Shown here one piece after another: positions 7,414 through 16,977 of a stretch of DNA of 64,000 nucleotides. The notes below the pieces were generated by a model, which was not told where the DNA came from, searched no databases, and saw only the letters and a program-made list of their open reading frames with translations. The translations under genes were made by a program, and so were the position numbers. The stretch covers positions 48,960 through 112,959 of the forward strand of contig JADCGP010000019.1 of assembly GCA_020248915.1 (NCBI GenBank). Direction: 5' to 3'. The DNA comes from Rubrivivax sp. (GTDB lineage Bacteria; Pseudomonadota; Gammaproteobacteria; Burkholderiales; Burkholderiaceae_C). The stretch's first letter is position 1, and the number at the start of each line of letters is the position of its first letter.

Positions 7414-8200
7414 CCTCATTGAGCTCGCTGACCTGGTTCGGCCTGAACAAATAGTCGCTGAAATCCTTCGGCAGAACCCGCAACTGCCCGTCCCTGTTCC
7501 GCTGGAACTGCTTGCCGAGCATGCGGGCATTAGCAAGATTGAAGCGTTCGACAGCGAGGGCTTTGAAGGCGCGCTGCTTACCAACGCCACAAAGTCCGAC
7601 GGCGCTATCTTCTACAGCAGTCGCAGCCCGCGCCCACGGCAACGCTTCACCATTGGCCATGAGCTGGGACATTTCCTGCTGCCCTGGCATCGCCAGGCGA
7701 GCTTTCAGTGCACCACTGAGGACATCAGCTCGCGGACCAACAAGGACTGGGAGATTCAAGCCAACCAGTTCTCAGCGGAGATGCTAATGCCGGCGCCGCT
7801 CGTGAAAGCGCGCCTGGTGCGGCTCAGGGACCCCGAACTCGCGCACGTACTGACGCTGCGAGACGAGTTCGAGACGAGCATGGAAATGACGGCGCGCCGG
7901 GTCGTTGAGCTGAATGAGTACCCCTGCGCTGTCGTTTTCTCGAAAGACAACGTCGTTCGCTATTCGGTCTGGAGCCCTTACTTCTCAAGGCGGCTCAGCG
8001 TCAAGAAGGGCGACAAGCTCCCCTCCAAGAGCCCGGCAAAGGCAGCGACCAGCGACCCCGACGAATGGCACGAAATGGACGCGTACTGGTGGCTCACCGA
8101 ACAGCCTAGCGCCGATGACCAGCCCGAGTCCGTCTACGAACAGACCTTCGTGCAGGAGAACGGCTTCAAAGTGACGATGGTGACCTACGAGGCAAATTAG
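7400..8200 (+). CDS. ImmA/IrrE-family zinc metallopeptidase, CapP-like
   Basis: The ATG at 7400 inside the end of the XRE gene gives 266 residues; the frame is open further upstream but overlaps the repressor entirely. The zinc motif HELGH is at residues 87-91, and the third ligand lies in WEIQANQFSAEMLMP (E118), the standard ImmA/IrrE layout. A C-terminal domain (about 150-266) could be the sensory part. Members cleave partner repressors; the CapP members respond to DNA damage and induce CBASS. The overlap with the XRE gene shows co-expression. Which signal it senses cannot be read from the sequence. Confidence 0.85.
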   Translation: MVQLDLIELADLVRPEQIVAEILRQNPQLPVPVPLELLAEHAGISKIEAFDSEGFEGALLTNATKSDGAIFYSSRSPRPRQRFTIGHELGHFLLPWHRQASFQCTTEDISSRTNKDWEIQANQFSAEMLMPAPLVKARLVRLRDPELAHVLTLRDEFETSMEMTARRVVELNEYPCAVVFSKDNVVRYSVWSPYFSRRLSVKKGDKLPSKSPAKAATSDPDEWHEMDAYWWLTEQPSADDQPESVYEQTFVQENGFKVTMVTYEAN

Positions 8201-8523
8201 CTGGCGGCCGCAGCGAGACCGCAGGGTAGCTTTAGGCTGGGAAGAAGTAGCAGATGACGTCAGGGCGTTCGTTGGCGCGTTGGCCTCCGGCTCGATGGAG
8301 GTCTACAACCGCACCACACTGAACTGCCGCCGTTTAGGCCAGCGCTGAGCCAAGCAGACCTATGACCGAATCCCACCGACCAGCGTGAATTCGCCGCCCA
8401 GCGGCGAAGGTCACCTCACGCTTCGGAACAGCCGTCCGCCCAACGTCTGCCCAGCCTCGAAACCCCGCCCTCGCGCACGCCGTTTCCCCGAGACACCGAC
8501 CGGACCACCCCTGACGATGGGGC
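8201..8523. other. Gene-free stretch at the right edge of the defence island
   Basis: I see no supported gene, tRNA or insertion sequence end in these 323 bases between the ImmA/IrrE gene and traN. GC content rises back to the level of the tra genes after about 8400, so the island edge probably lies here. No obvious direct repeat with the 1.87 kb edge was found by eye. Confidence 0.5.
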
Positions 8524-10995
8524 GTGCCCCTACCCACCCCGCCCGGCCCAGATAGCCACCGTCCCGCCCCGCCGCCTTCTGCGGCGCACCGCGCTTCGCC
8601 GTGGCGCCGCTTCGTCGCCTGCATCACCGCCGTCTGCTTCCTGACAACGCAGACCGCCGCCGTGGCCGGCCCGCACGAGGAGGGGGTCGCCGCCGGCCAG
8701 GCCGCGAACCCGATTGCCCGCGGCAACGTCACCACCCCGGGCGCCACCGCCGTGGTCCCGGGCTACACGACCACCCCTCCTGAGCGCAGCTACTACCGCC
8801 AGCCCAACCTGTCTTCGCAGGGCAGCGCGAGGCTGTCTGCCTGTGCACTGACCCCGAGCGACCCGCTCTGCCAGGCGCAGCGTGGCGCCTTCTCCTCGGC
8901 CAACACACCGCGCCCGACGATCGGTGTCGATGACCCTGCCGTCGCTGCCGCGCGCGCGATCGGCCGGACGCCGTCGGCCGAGTTGGGCAGCCTGGCCGCC
9001 TACTACAGCGGTTGCACCACCACGGTCACCCCGGTGCCCGCCGGCATGCAGCCACGCAGTTGCCTGCGCTACGTCGGCGTCGGCAATTACAGCTGCAGCC
9101 GAAGCCTGACCGTGAGCACGACGCGGACCACCAGTTGCAACCCGGGCGACTGGTTCGCCCACGCCGCCTCCGGCCGCACGGGTCTGGACGTGCAGTGCCT
9201 GCCCGACCGCGCCGTCACCACGCAGCACTTCCGTGTCACCCAGGACGGCAATCCGCTCAGCTTCTTCGACGTGGACATGACGACGCCGGTCGTCTTTCCG
9301 CAGATCGTGTCGGTCCTTGACACCTCGTACTCGATGATCGACGGCCAGCCCATCCGCACGGCCGTGTGGGTGGCCGACAAGAACTGCAGCGGATCGACCT
9401 GCAGCCTGACGGCGATGGTGGCCCCGGAGCGCGCCGAGGTCTGCACGGGTGGCGGCGACTCCGGCTACAGCTGCACCAGCGTCGAGCCCTTCCTCAAGGT
9501 CTACGCCTCCTGCCGCGCCGGCACGCAGAGCGGGGACAACATCCAGGACACCGTCTGCCAGGGCGACAGCGGCTGCACCACCACCGCCCTGGACGGCACG
9601 AAGTGCTACGCACCCGCTCCCGGCTGGACGCCCTATGCCGGCATCGACATCACGGGCACCGTGGCCGGCACCTACTGGAACATCGACGCCGACCGGGCCG
9701 TGATCGGCTGGGCGCCCAACCCCGCCTTCGGCCCGATCCCCACGATGCGGCTGTCCTACACGCGACCAGCCACCACCGTCACCGAGACCGACCGCTGGGA
9801 CGACCAGTGCCCTACCCTGGACGCCGGTGGTCGCTGCTCCACGACCACGCCCGCCGTCTGCACCGATGGCCCGGCGACCAAGGTCGTCGACGGCGTGGCC
9901 GTCACCCGCGACTGCTGGGAGTACCGGAGCACCATGTCGTGCAGCGGCGGTGCGTCGGCCGACCAGTGCGCACCGCTGGTGGCAGCAGGCTGCACGCCGC
10001 AATCGTCGACCTGTCGGCAGACCAACGCCGTCACCGGCGTGTGCGAGGTGTTCGAGGACGGCTACAGCTGCCCGGTGCCGGCCGAGACCGTCACCACCAC
10101 CAGCAACTGCCCGACCAACGTCTTCTGCCTGAGCGGCAACTGCTTCGACATCGGCGCGCCGAACGACCCCGACTTTGCGCGAAGCATGTCGATGCTCGAG
10201 GCCGGGCGCGAGGCGGGCATCTACCTGGACGCCGACCGCATGCAGGTCTTCAAGGGCGAGGAGAACCGCTGCCGCGACCGCCTGCTGAAGAACTGCTGCT
10301 ACGCCGACGGCGCCGGCGCCGGCATGACGAACCAGAGCATCTTCGGTGGTGGCTCGCGTCTGGTCTTCGACGTGCTGATGAACTCGCAGAATCAGCAGTT
10401 CATCTACCAGGGCATCTCGGCGCTGCTGATGGGTGGCGGCTTCAGCGGCACGTTCACGACCTATGGCGTGACCGTGGCGGTCAACGGCGCCGCCCTGCCC
10501 GCCGGATCGGTGGCCGTGTATGCCGGCGACAGCCTGGTCGTGGCCTTCGACCCGTGGACGCTGGCCATCGCGGTGATCATCTACATCGTCCTCTCGATGA
10601 TGTCCTGCAACGAGGACGAGGGGAAGCTGGCGATGAAGGAAGGCGCCAGGCTGTGCCACACGATCGGCACCTGGTGTTCATCGTGCTTCCGGGTCCTGGG
10701 CGTGTGCGTGTCCTGCGTCGAGCACACCACCTCGAAGTGCTGCTTCAACTCGATGCTGGCGCGCATCGTCAATGAACAGGGCCGCGCGCAGATCGGCAAG
10801 GGCTGGGGCGGCGCGCAGAACGCCGACTGCTCCGGTTTCACCGTCGCGCAGCTGCAGACGCTCAACTTCGCGGCGATGGACCTGTCGGAGTTCTACGCGT
10901 CGCTGGTACCGACCCTGCCGAACGTCAACGCGCTGCAGGCCGGCAGCGCCAGCCGCGTGCCCACCTGCTACTACGGCCAGGGGAAGTGCCAGTGA
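8524..10995 (+). CDS. traN: TraN, mating-pair stabilisation outer-membrane protein
   Basis: The 823-residue, cysteine-rich protein has a hydrophobic export signal at about residues 29-48 (FVACITAVCFLTTQTAAVAG) after a basic N-terminus. The C-terminal third carries the conserved TraN pattern (RCRDRLLKNCCYADGAG, CCFNSMLARIVNEQGR, DCSGFTVAQLQTLNFAAMDLSEFY). TraN sits in the outer membrane and stabilises contact with the recipient. The start is taken as GTG at 8524 because no better in-frame start precedes the signal peptide; the ribosome binding site is poor. Its stop overlaps the next start (GTGA). The long middle region is variable, as expected for a receptor-contacting domain. Confidence 0.9.
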   Translation: MPLPTPPGPDSHRPAPPPSAAHRASPWRRFVACITAVCFLTTQTAAVAGPHEEGVAAGQAANPIARGNVTTPGATAVVPGYTTTPPERSYYRQPNLSSQGSARLSACALTPSDPLCQAQRGAFSSANTPRPTIGVDDPAVAAARAIGRTPSAELGSLAAYYSGCTTTVTPVPAGMQPRSCLRYVGVGNYSCSRSLTVSTTRTTSCNPGDWFAHAASGRTGLDVQCLPDRAVTTQHFRVTQDGNPLSFFDVDMTTPVVFPQIVSVLDTSYSMIDGQPIRTAVWVADKNCSGSTCSLTAMVAPERAEVCTGGGDSGYSCTSVEPFLKVYASCRAGTQSGDNIQDTVCQGDSGCTTTALDGTKCYAPAPGWTPYAGIDITGTVAGTYWNIDADRAVIGWAPNPAFGPIPTMRLSYTRPATTVTETDRWDDQCPTLDAGGRCSTTTPAVCTDGPATKVVDGVAVTRDCWEYRSTMSCSGGASADQCAPLVAAGCTPQSSTCRQTNAVTGVCEVFEDGYSCPVPAETVTTTSNCPTNVFCLSGNCFDIGAPNDPDFARSMSMLEAGREAGIYLDADRMQVFKGEENRCRDRLLKNCCYADGAGAGMTNQSIFGGGSRLVFDVLMNSQNQQFIYQGISALLMGGGFSGTFTTYGVTVAVNGAALPAGSVAVYAGDSLVVAFDPWTLAIAVIIYIVLSMMSCNEDEGKLAMKEGARLCHTIGTWCSSCFRVLGVCVSCVEHTTSKCCFNSMLARIVNEQGRAQIGKGWGGAQNADCSGFTVAQLQTLNFAAMDLSEFYASLVPTLPNVNALQAGSASRVPTCYYGQGKCQ

Positions 10996-11381
10996 AGGCC
11001 ATCACCGTTCTGGTCGGTCTCGCGTGCGCTTTGATCGCCAGCGCTGCCATGGCTCAGGAACGACTGCCGGTCCGCGATGCCAAGCAGCTGATGCTGTCGG
11101 CCCTGGACGCACCCGACGGCAAGGCCCACGGGGTCCTGGTCGGTGAGGTCGCAGACGCGATCTCGAAGCGCTTCAACGCCACGACGCCGATCTACATCGA
11201 CGTAAGCACCGAGAAGCGCTACGCCCAGCCCGGCTGCGGTCGCCTGAACGTGCGCATCTGGCAAGACGGCGTGCAGCTGCCGAACTACGGCGCTGGCGGC
11301 GTGCAGGCACCGCGGCGGCAGACCATCGACTTCGGCATCAACTACTGCCGCGACGGCCAGCCGCCGCGGTCGCTGTCGTGA
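10992..11381 (+). CDS. Small secreted protein between traN and traF
   Basis: The GTG at 10992 overlaps the traN stop and gives 129 residues with a clear signal peptide (AITVLVGLACALIASAAMAQ). I recognise no family. The mature part has two cysteines (QPGCGRLNV, INYCRDG) and looks like a small periplasmic protein. Its place inside a coupled traN-traF run suggests a role in the transfer apparatus, but none can be assigned. An alternative GTG two codons earlier is less likely because the overlap start is the usual one here. Confidence 0.75.
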   Translation: MKAITVLVGLACALIASAAMAQERLPVRDAKQLMLSALDAPDGKAHGVLVGEVADAISKRFNATTPIYIDVSTEKRYAQPGCGRLNVRIWQDGVQLPNYGAGGVQAPRRQTIDFGINYCRDGQPPRSLS

Positions 11382-11391
11382 GGCGGCGCCC

Positions 11392-12303
11392 ATGACGCTG
11401 CGCCGCCCTGCCTCGCGCCGAGCTCGGCACGCACTCTGCCTCGTTGTCATGGTCGGCAGCGGGACGATAGTCCTTGCGCAGCCTCAGGACCCCGGACGGC
11501 AGTACTGGTCCGACAACTGGCGCGGCTGGCACTTCTACGAGGAGCCGGAGATACCGCCGTCCGAACCACCGGCTTCCGCACCGCGGCAGGCCGCACCGGC
11601 ATCGAGCGCCGCCACTGCACCCCGGCGTTCGCCCCCCAAGCCTCCCGAGATCGTCGAGTTCGAGCGCCTGCAGAAGGCCCTCGAGGAGCGCCGGCACATC
11701 GCCATCATGCGGCCGACCGAAGCCAACGTACGCCGCTACATGGAGCTGGAGGCCCAGGTGGTGTCGCGCGCATCTACCTTTGCCGACGTGGCGCAGCGCA
11801 TCGCATGGGCCAGCCCGGAACTCGACCCCACGCTCCAGGGACGTCCGGTGAACGCGAAAGCGCTGGAGGTGTTCGACCAGCTTCAGACGACCCAGCGCAG
11901 CCAGTCCATCAGTGCCCTGGGCCGCGACCATGTCCTGTTCTTCTTCTTCCGCAGCGACTGCCCCTACTGCCATGCATTCGCGCCGACGCTCGAGGCCTTC
12001 CAGGCCCGACACGGCATCAAGGTGGTCGCGATCAGCGTCGACGGTGGCCCGATCCCCGGCTTCGCGGACGCCCGGCGGGACAACGGGATCGCCACCACGC
12101 TGCGGGTGAGCCAGGTTCCCGCCGTCTACCTCGCCCAACCCTTCACCGGAAAGATCACCCCGATCGGTTTCGGCGTGCTGTCCGAGGCGCAACTGGTCGA
12201 GCGCATCTCGATGGTCACGGCCTCACCCGACAGCGCCGCCACACCGTTCGTGGGCGCGACTGGCGGCCTGCAGGCCCAGGCCCGCTTGACCCAACAGCGC
12301 TGA
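11392..12303 (+). CDS. traF: TraF, periplasmic thioredoxin-like conjugation protein
   Basis: The 303-residue protein has a signal peptide (ending near SGTIVLAQ), the TraF mark HFYEEPE, a proline/alanine-rich linker, and a C-terminal thioredoxin-like domain with a CPYC redox motif at residues 190-193 in FFFFRSDCPYCHAF. Classical F-plasmid TraF often lacks this CXXC, but many ICE-encoded relatives keep it, which suggests oxidoreductase or disulfide-isomerase activity for its cysteine-rich partners TraU, TraN and TraH. It follows the small secreted gene by about 10 bases and precedes traH by 47. Confidence 0.9.
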   Translation: MTLRRPASRRARHALCLVVMVGSGTIVLAQPQDPGRQYWSDNWRGWHFYEEPEIPPSEPPASAPRQAAPASSAATAPRRSPPKPPEIVEFERLQKALEERRHIAIMRPTEANVRRYMELEAQVVSRASTFADVAQRIAWASPELDPTLQGRPVNAKALEVFDQLQTTQRSQSISALGRDHVLFFFFRSDCPYCHAFAPTLEAFQARHGIKVVAISVDGGPIPGFADARRDNGIATTLRVSQVPAVYLAQPFTGKITPIGFGVLSEAQLVERISMVTASPDSAATPFVGATGGLQAQARLTQQR

Positions 12304-12350
12304 GACGGTGAGCCTGCACCGGCGCCGACTGAGATCCAAAGGAGCCCCCG

Positions 12351-13805
12351 ATGAAGCGAACCGACGCCGACCGGTCCCTGCACCGCGCTGGAGTGGTGGC
12401 CCTGTGCTGCTCCGCCCTCGCCGTCGGCCCCGCGCCACTGCGGGCCGGCGACCTGAACACCGAGGTGAACAACATGTTCAACAGCCTGGGCGCCATCGGC
12501 AACTACACCGCACCGGGGGCGTTCCGCGGCCAGACCTTCAACACCTACACCGGGGGCAGCCTGTTCATGCGGGCACCGAACAAGGTCTACCAGCTCGCGG
12601 CGATCCAGTTTCCGAGCGCACGCGCCGGCTGCGGCGGCATCGACGTGTTCGGCGGCTCCTTCTCGCACATCTCGGCGGCCGAGTTCAAGAACATGCTGCG
12701 CAACATCACGGCTGCGCTGCCGGGCATCGCCTTCCAGCTGGCGCTGGAGTCGGTCTCGCCGCTGCTGGGCGGGCTGACCAAGTGGGCCAAGGGTCTGGAG
12801 ACCTGGATCAACAACGCGCGCATCAACTCCTGCGAGACCGCAAAGGCCATCGTCAGCACGGCCGCCGAGGCAGCAGGCTTCAGCTCGCAGGAGGCCTGTT
12901 CCGATCTGGCGATCGAGATGGGCCTGGAGACCGATCGGGACGCCGCGCGCCGCCGCTGCGCGACCGACCGCCCCGGCATCCTGGCCTCGGCCCGATCCTC
13001 GGGCGACGCCAACATACGCAACAAGGCGCCCTTCGTCGGCAACCTGACCTGGAAGGCGCTGCAGCGCACCGGCACCTACCTCGACGACCAGGAGCGCGAG
13101 CTCATCATGAGCATCGTCGGCACGGTGATCTTCTACCCCGAGGATGCGGCGCGCGACCCCGAACCCGTGGCGCCGACGATCTCCTCGATCAGCCAGCTGC
13201 TGTACGGCCAGGCGGCGGGCACCGGCACCAACGTCACGCAGCACCTGCTCCGGTGCAACAACTACACCGACTGCGACGTGGTGACGCTGAACACCAGCTA
13301 CACCCACACGCCCTTCACCGCCCGGGTCGAGACCATGATGCGCTCGATCGCCGACAAGATCGCCACACGCACGGCGATCCCGAACAACTCGGCGGAGGTC
13401 GGCTTCGTCAACCAGACCACCGAGCCGGTCTACAAGATGCTCTCGATCGGCGCGACGATCCCCGGTTCCGGGCTGTCCGACAGCCTGATCGCGCAGTACC
13501 GCGACGTGATCGCGGCCGACTACGCCTACGTCTTCCTGGAGCGGAACCTGCGCGTGGGCATGGCGGCACTGGACAAGGACTACACCTTGCAGCAGACCCA
13601 GCGAGATCGCGCCAACCTGGTGAGGCAGCGGGCCCAGGCCATGCTGCTTCAGTTGTCGCAGGAGAAGAACCTGCTGTACCAGAAGGTCGGCTCGTTCCGG
13701 GCGGTATCCAGCCACCTGGAGCAGCTCGAGCGGCAGCTGCGTTCGAGCATGCCCCAGCACGTGATGGACATGCTGGGGCAGCAGGCGGCCTTCCAGGCAC
13801 GCTGA
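12351..13805 (+). CDS. traH: TraH, conjugative pilus assembly protein
   Basis: The 484-residue protein starts at an ATG 8 bases after AAGGAG. It has a signal peptide to about residue 32, then the TraH family opening (NTEVNNMFNSLGAIGNYTAPGA in part), GCGGIDVFGGSFSHI, and a C-terminal coiled region (RDRANLVRQRAQ, HLEQLERQL). TraH is a periplasmic/outer-membrane-associated protein needed for pilus assembly, acting with TraF and TraG. It sits between traF and traG in the expected order. Length agrees with the family. Confidence 0.92.
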   Translation: MKRTDADRSLHRAGVVALCCSALAVGPAPLRAGDLNTEVNNMFNSLGAIGNYTAPGAFRGQTFNTYTGGSLFMRAPNKVYQLAAIQFPSARAGCGGIDVFGGSFSHISAAEFKNMLRNITAALPGIAFQLALESVSPLLGGLTKWAKGLETWINNARINSCETAKAIVSTAAEAAGFSSQEACSDLAIEMGLETDRDAARRRCATDRPGILASARSSGDANIRNKAPFVGNLTWKALQRTGTYLDDQERELIMSIVGTVIFYPEDAARDPEPVAPTISSISQLLYGQAAGTGTNVTQHLLRCNNYTDCDVVTLNTSYTHTPFTARVETMMRSIADKIATRTAIPNNSAEVGFVNQTTEPVYKMLSIGATIPGSGLSDSLIAQYRDVIAADYAYVFLERNLRVGMAALDKDYTLQQTQRDRANLVRQRAQAMLLQLSQEKNLLYQKVGSFRAVSSHLEQLERQLRSSMPQHVMDMLGQQAAFQAR

Positions 13806-13881
13806 CATATCGGGCGGCAGGACCGATTCCGCGGGCACCGCGCCAGCAACCCGAAGGCGGGCCAATCCCCAGGAGCGACGC

Positions 13882-16659
13882 ATGTGGGAGATCTACGCCT
13901 ACCAGAACGCCGACAGCCTGTTCGGCATCTTCAACGCTGCGGCAGCCATCCACGGCTCTGGCGACTACATGGCGGCGGTCGCCGCCGTGGCCTTCTGCGG
14001 GTTCATCGCGGCGCTGGTGGCCTACGCCTTCGCGCCTGAGAAGCTGCAGGGCTGGAAGTGGCTGGCCACGGTGCTGCTGGTGTTCTCCGTCCTCATCGTG
14101 CCGCGGGTGACCGTGGGCGTCGTCGACAAGACCGGCGGATCCGCCGTGAAGGTGGTGGCCAACGTCCCGTTCGGCGTTGCCTTTCTCGGCAGTGTCACCA
14201 GCACGGTCGGGCACACGCTCACGGGCCTGTTCGAGACGGCCTTCCAGGTCATCCCGGGCGTCGGCGCCCTGCCGAGCGAACTGAGCTACGAGAAGAACGG
14301 CCTGATGTTCGGCAACCGCCTCATCCGGGAGACTGGAGGCGTCGCCTTCCAGGATCCGAACTTCCGCACGGACCTGGTCAACTTCATCCACAACTGCACG
14401 ATGTACGACCTGATCGACGGCACGGTCGATCCGGGCACGTTCTCGAGCTCGGACGACGTGTGGGCGCTGATGGCATCGCCCAACCCGGCCCGCTTCACGA
14501 CCCTGACCAGCGCCGGCGGCTCGATCACCGTCGACACCTGCCCGAACGCCTACACGAACCTCAACGGCCGGCTGCCGGCGCAGCTGATCCGCATCCAGGG
14601 CAAGCTCGCCTTCCAGCTGAATCCGACGCTGCCGGCGGCGGCCGCCAATGCCGCCATCGCCGGGCAGATCCAGCAGGCCTACCTGAAGAACAGCATCGCG
14701 ACCGCGGCCGCGACGGCGGCCGACCTGATCCGCCAGAACGCAGTGCTGAATGCGATCAACGACACGAGCAACATAATCGGTCAGAAGGTGAACGACCCGG
14801 CGGCCATGGTGCTGGCCGTCGGACGGGCGCAGTCCGTGGCGCAGCAGAACGCGGCCTGGCTGAACGCCGGCAAGGTCGCCGAGCAGGCGCTGCCCGTGTT
14901 CCGTAACGTGATCGAGGCCATCACCTACGCGCTGTTCCCCCTGCTCGTCCTGCTGATGCTGCTGACCAGCGGGCGCGAGACCATGCTGGCCTTCAAGGGC
15001 TATGCCGCGGTGCTGATCTGGATCCAGCTCTGGCCGCCGCTGTATGCCGTGCTCAACTACATGGCATCGATCTACGCCGCCTACGACCTCGCGGCAGCAG
15101 CCGACCTTGGCAGCGGCGCCAAGGCTCTGTCGCTGCAGACGGCATCGACGATCTACTCCCGGGCGATCTCCGGCGAAGCCGTGGTCGGCTACCTGGCGAT
15201 CAGTATCCCGTTCATCGCCTGGGCGGCGCTCAAGCGGATGGAGACCTTTGGCACCGCGCTGGTGGGCGGTCTCTCAGGCCTGCAGTCGATGGTGGCCGGC
15301 GCAACAGCAGGTGCCGCCGCGGGCAATCTGAGCATGGGCAATGTCTCGATGGACCAGATCCGGCTCGCGCCGAACCGGACGTCCGCGTTCATGAGCAACT
15401 GGCAGAACGACATCAGCGGCAACACCTTCTCGTCGAACATGCTGACCGGCCGGACCGCCGTGAGCCTGCTGCGCAACCAGGGCTACGCGTCCCGGGTCGT
15501 CTCGATGCGCGTGAGCGAACAGGACATGCAGGACGCCAGCCGCCAGGTCGACGCAGCCCGCAGCGAGGCGGTCGCTGCCAGCACCGAACGTTCGGCGGTG
15601 CTGTCCGAGGCTTTCACCAAGGGCTTGGCAAAGCTGAAGTCATCGCGGAGCAGCACGGGGTCGACGTCCAGCAGCTTCGAGCAGTTGGGGCAGACGCTGA
15701 ACCGGCTGGACCAGATCACGCGGAGCGTCGCCGACAGCACGGGGATGAGCCAATCGCAAGTTGCACGAATCGCCTTCGGCGCCGCTGGTCATCTCGGTGT
15801 CTCCACTCCAGTTGCCGGCGCTCGAGCAACCGCCAACGCGGAGAAGGGATACCTGGCGGGGCTTACGGCAGACCAGCAGAGGGTACTGGGCGCCTTGACC
15901 TCGGAGCAGTTGGCCGAGTTCAAGCAGTTCGGCGACCGAGTGTCCCGCGACTCCAGCTTCGCGTCGGTTGTCGCATCTGACGCCCGCGAGGCACGTGAAC
16001 TGTCTTCACGCTTGAACTCGAGCTCTACCCGGAGTTCGCGCGCCGAGGCCGGTCTCTCAGATCGGAGCGCCTATGCGGAGCGCGTGAGCGCAGCCTATGA
16101 ACGGGGTGAGGTGATCGCGCTCGACATTGCCCAGGACCCGCACAACCTCGCCATGTTCACACGGTACGCCGAGCAGTACGGTGGCACGAGTGCCGCCGCC
16201 CGTGCCCTGATGGAGGCCGAGCTTGCCAGGCAGTCACTCGGACCGAACCGGACTCTCTCTGACGGTACTGCCGTGCCGCTGTCATTTGAGTCCCTCAGGA
16301 CGCAACATGCGCGGCAGGCCAGTCAGCTGGCCGAGGGCCCAGATATCGAGAGCGTGAAGCGCACTGGCGATGCTGCAGTCGCTCGCCAGCCCGGTCTGCC
16401 ATCTGGCGCTGTACCTCCACCGAGCGTGCCCGGCACAGTCCGTGACGCAGTTTCACGGCGCGGCCAGGGGATCCGCGAAGGCGTTCAGCAACAGAGCGGC
16501 GCGTTGAACTCGGCTGCCGACGCCGGGCGAAGCGAGGATGGAACCTTGGTTGCAGGGCAATCACTGCTCAAGCGCGCCGCCAAGCAAGTAGCTGCGGATG
16601 CCAAGGAGTCCGCCGAGGGCGCTGCCGACGCAGTGAAGGACCTGCTGAAGCGAAGGTAG
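13882..16659 (+). CDS. traG: TraG, mating-pair stabilisation and entry-exclusion target protein
   Basis: The 925-residue protein starts at an ATG preceded by CAGGAG. The N-terminal half has several membrane spans (near residues 30-54, 60-75, 100-125 and a cluster about 345-480, including ALFPLLVLLMLLTSGRETML). The C-terminal half is a long soluble, serine-rich and partly coiled periplasmic domain. The opening MWEIYAYQNADSLFGIFNA is typical. In F-type systems TraG acts in pilus assembly and mating-pair stabilisation, and its C-terminal domain is recognised by entry-exclusion proteins of related elements. It is the last tra gene; the next gene is on the opposite strand with no gap. Confidence 0.92.
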   Translation: MWEIYAYQNADSLFGIFNAAAAIHGSGDYMAAVAAVAFCGFIAALVAYAFAPEKLQGWKWLATVLLVFSVLIVPRVTVGVVDKTGGSAVKVVANVPFGVAFLGSVTSTVGHTLTGLFETAFQVIPGVGALPSELSYEKNGLMFGNRLIRETGGVAFQDPNFRTDLVNFIHNCTMYDLIDGTVDPGTFSSSDDVWALMASPNPARFTTLTSAGGSITVDTCPNAYTNLNGRLPAQLIRIQGKLAFQLNPTLPAAAANAAIAGQIQQAYLKNSIATAAATAADLIRQNAVLNAINDTSNIIGQKVNDPAAMVLAVGRAQSVAQQNAAWLNAGKVAEQALPVFRNVIEAITYALFPLLVLLMLLTSGRETMLAFKGYAAVLIWIQLWPPLYAVLNYMASIYAAYDLAAAADLGSGAKALSLQTASTIYSRAISGEAVVGYLAISIPFIAWAALKRMETFGTALVGGLSGLQSMVAGATAGAAAGNLSMGNVSMDQIRLAPNRTSAFMSNWQNDISGNTFSSNMLTGRTAVSLLRNQGYASRVVSMRVSEQDMQDASRQVDAARSEAVAASTERSAVLSEAFTKGLAKLKSSRSSTGSTSSSFEQLGQTLNRLDQITRSVADSTGMSQSQVARIAFGAAGHLGVSTPVAGARATANAEKGYLAGLTADQQRVLGALTSEQLAEFKQFGDRVSRDSSFASVVASDAREARELSSRLNSSSTRSSRAEAGLSDRSAYAERVSAAYERGEVIALDIAQDPHNLAMFTRYAEQYGGTSAAARALMEAELARQSLGPNRTLSDGTAVPLSFESLRTQHARQASQLAEGPDIESVKRTGDAAVARQPGLPSGAVPPPSVPGTVRDAVSRRGQGIREGVQQQSGALNSAADAGRSEDGTLVAGQSLLKRAAKQVAADAKESAEGAADAVKDLLKRR

Positions 16660-16977
16660 TCAGGCCAGCCGATCCGGATCGTGGATGTGCTGATCCGGCG
16701 GCGGCGATGGTGGCTTCATGAGCGGCGGGTGGCCCCTGTCCCGCCAGTAGTTGGCTGCGATATCGGCCGTCGAAGTTCCCATCCCAGGAATGGCGTCTTC
16801 CAGCTCCGGACGACGCTTGATGCCGGATCGATGAGTCAGCGCACCTCCCACCGCGGCTCCGACCAGTGCGCCGATCAGGGACAGGACGACTCGCGTGGCC
16901 CAATCGTCCTTCACGGAGGCCAGCAGGCCGGCCGCGCAGCCAAGTAGAACGAGCGCAAGGAAGACGGTCTTTCGCAT
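16660..16977 (-). CDS. Small membrane or lipoprotein converging on traG
   Basis: Starting at the ATG at 16977, the product is 105 residues; the frame is open up to 17061 but the extra residues are not hydrophobic. It begins MRKTVFLALVLLGCAAG, which can be read as a signal peptide with a possible lipobox (LLGC, C14). A second hydrophobic, glycine-zipper-like stretch (GALVGAAVGGAL, about 36-47) follows, then a proline-rich tail. No family was recognised. Its stop abuts the traG stop. Exclusion functions in F-like elements are often encoded next to traG, so a surface- or entry-exclusion role is possible but unproven. Confidence 0.6.
   Translation of the reverse strand: MRKTVFLALVLLGCAAGLLASVKDDWATRVVLSLIGALVGAAVGGALTHRSGIKRRPELEDAIPGMGTSTADIAANYWRDRGHPPLMKPPSPPPDQHIHDPDRLA

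Noticed and set aside
8530..10659. A minus-strand open frame of 709 codons opposite traN
   Set aside because: It is an antisense shadow rich in alanine, glycine and histidine; traN has family motifs and the coupled GTGA junction.
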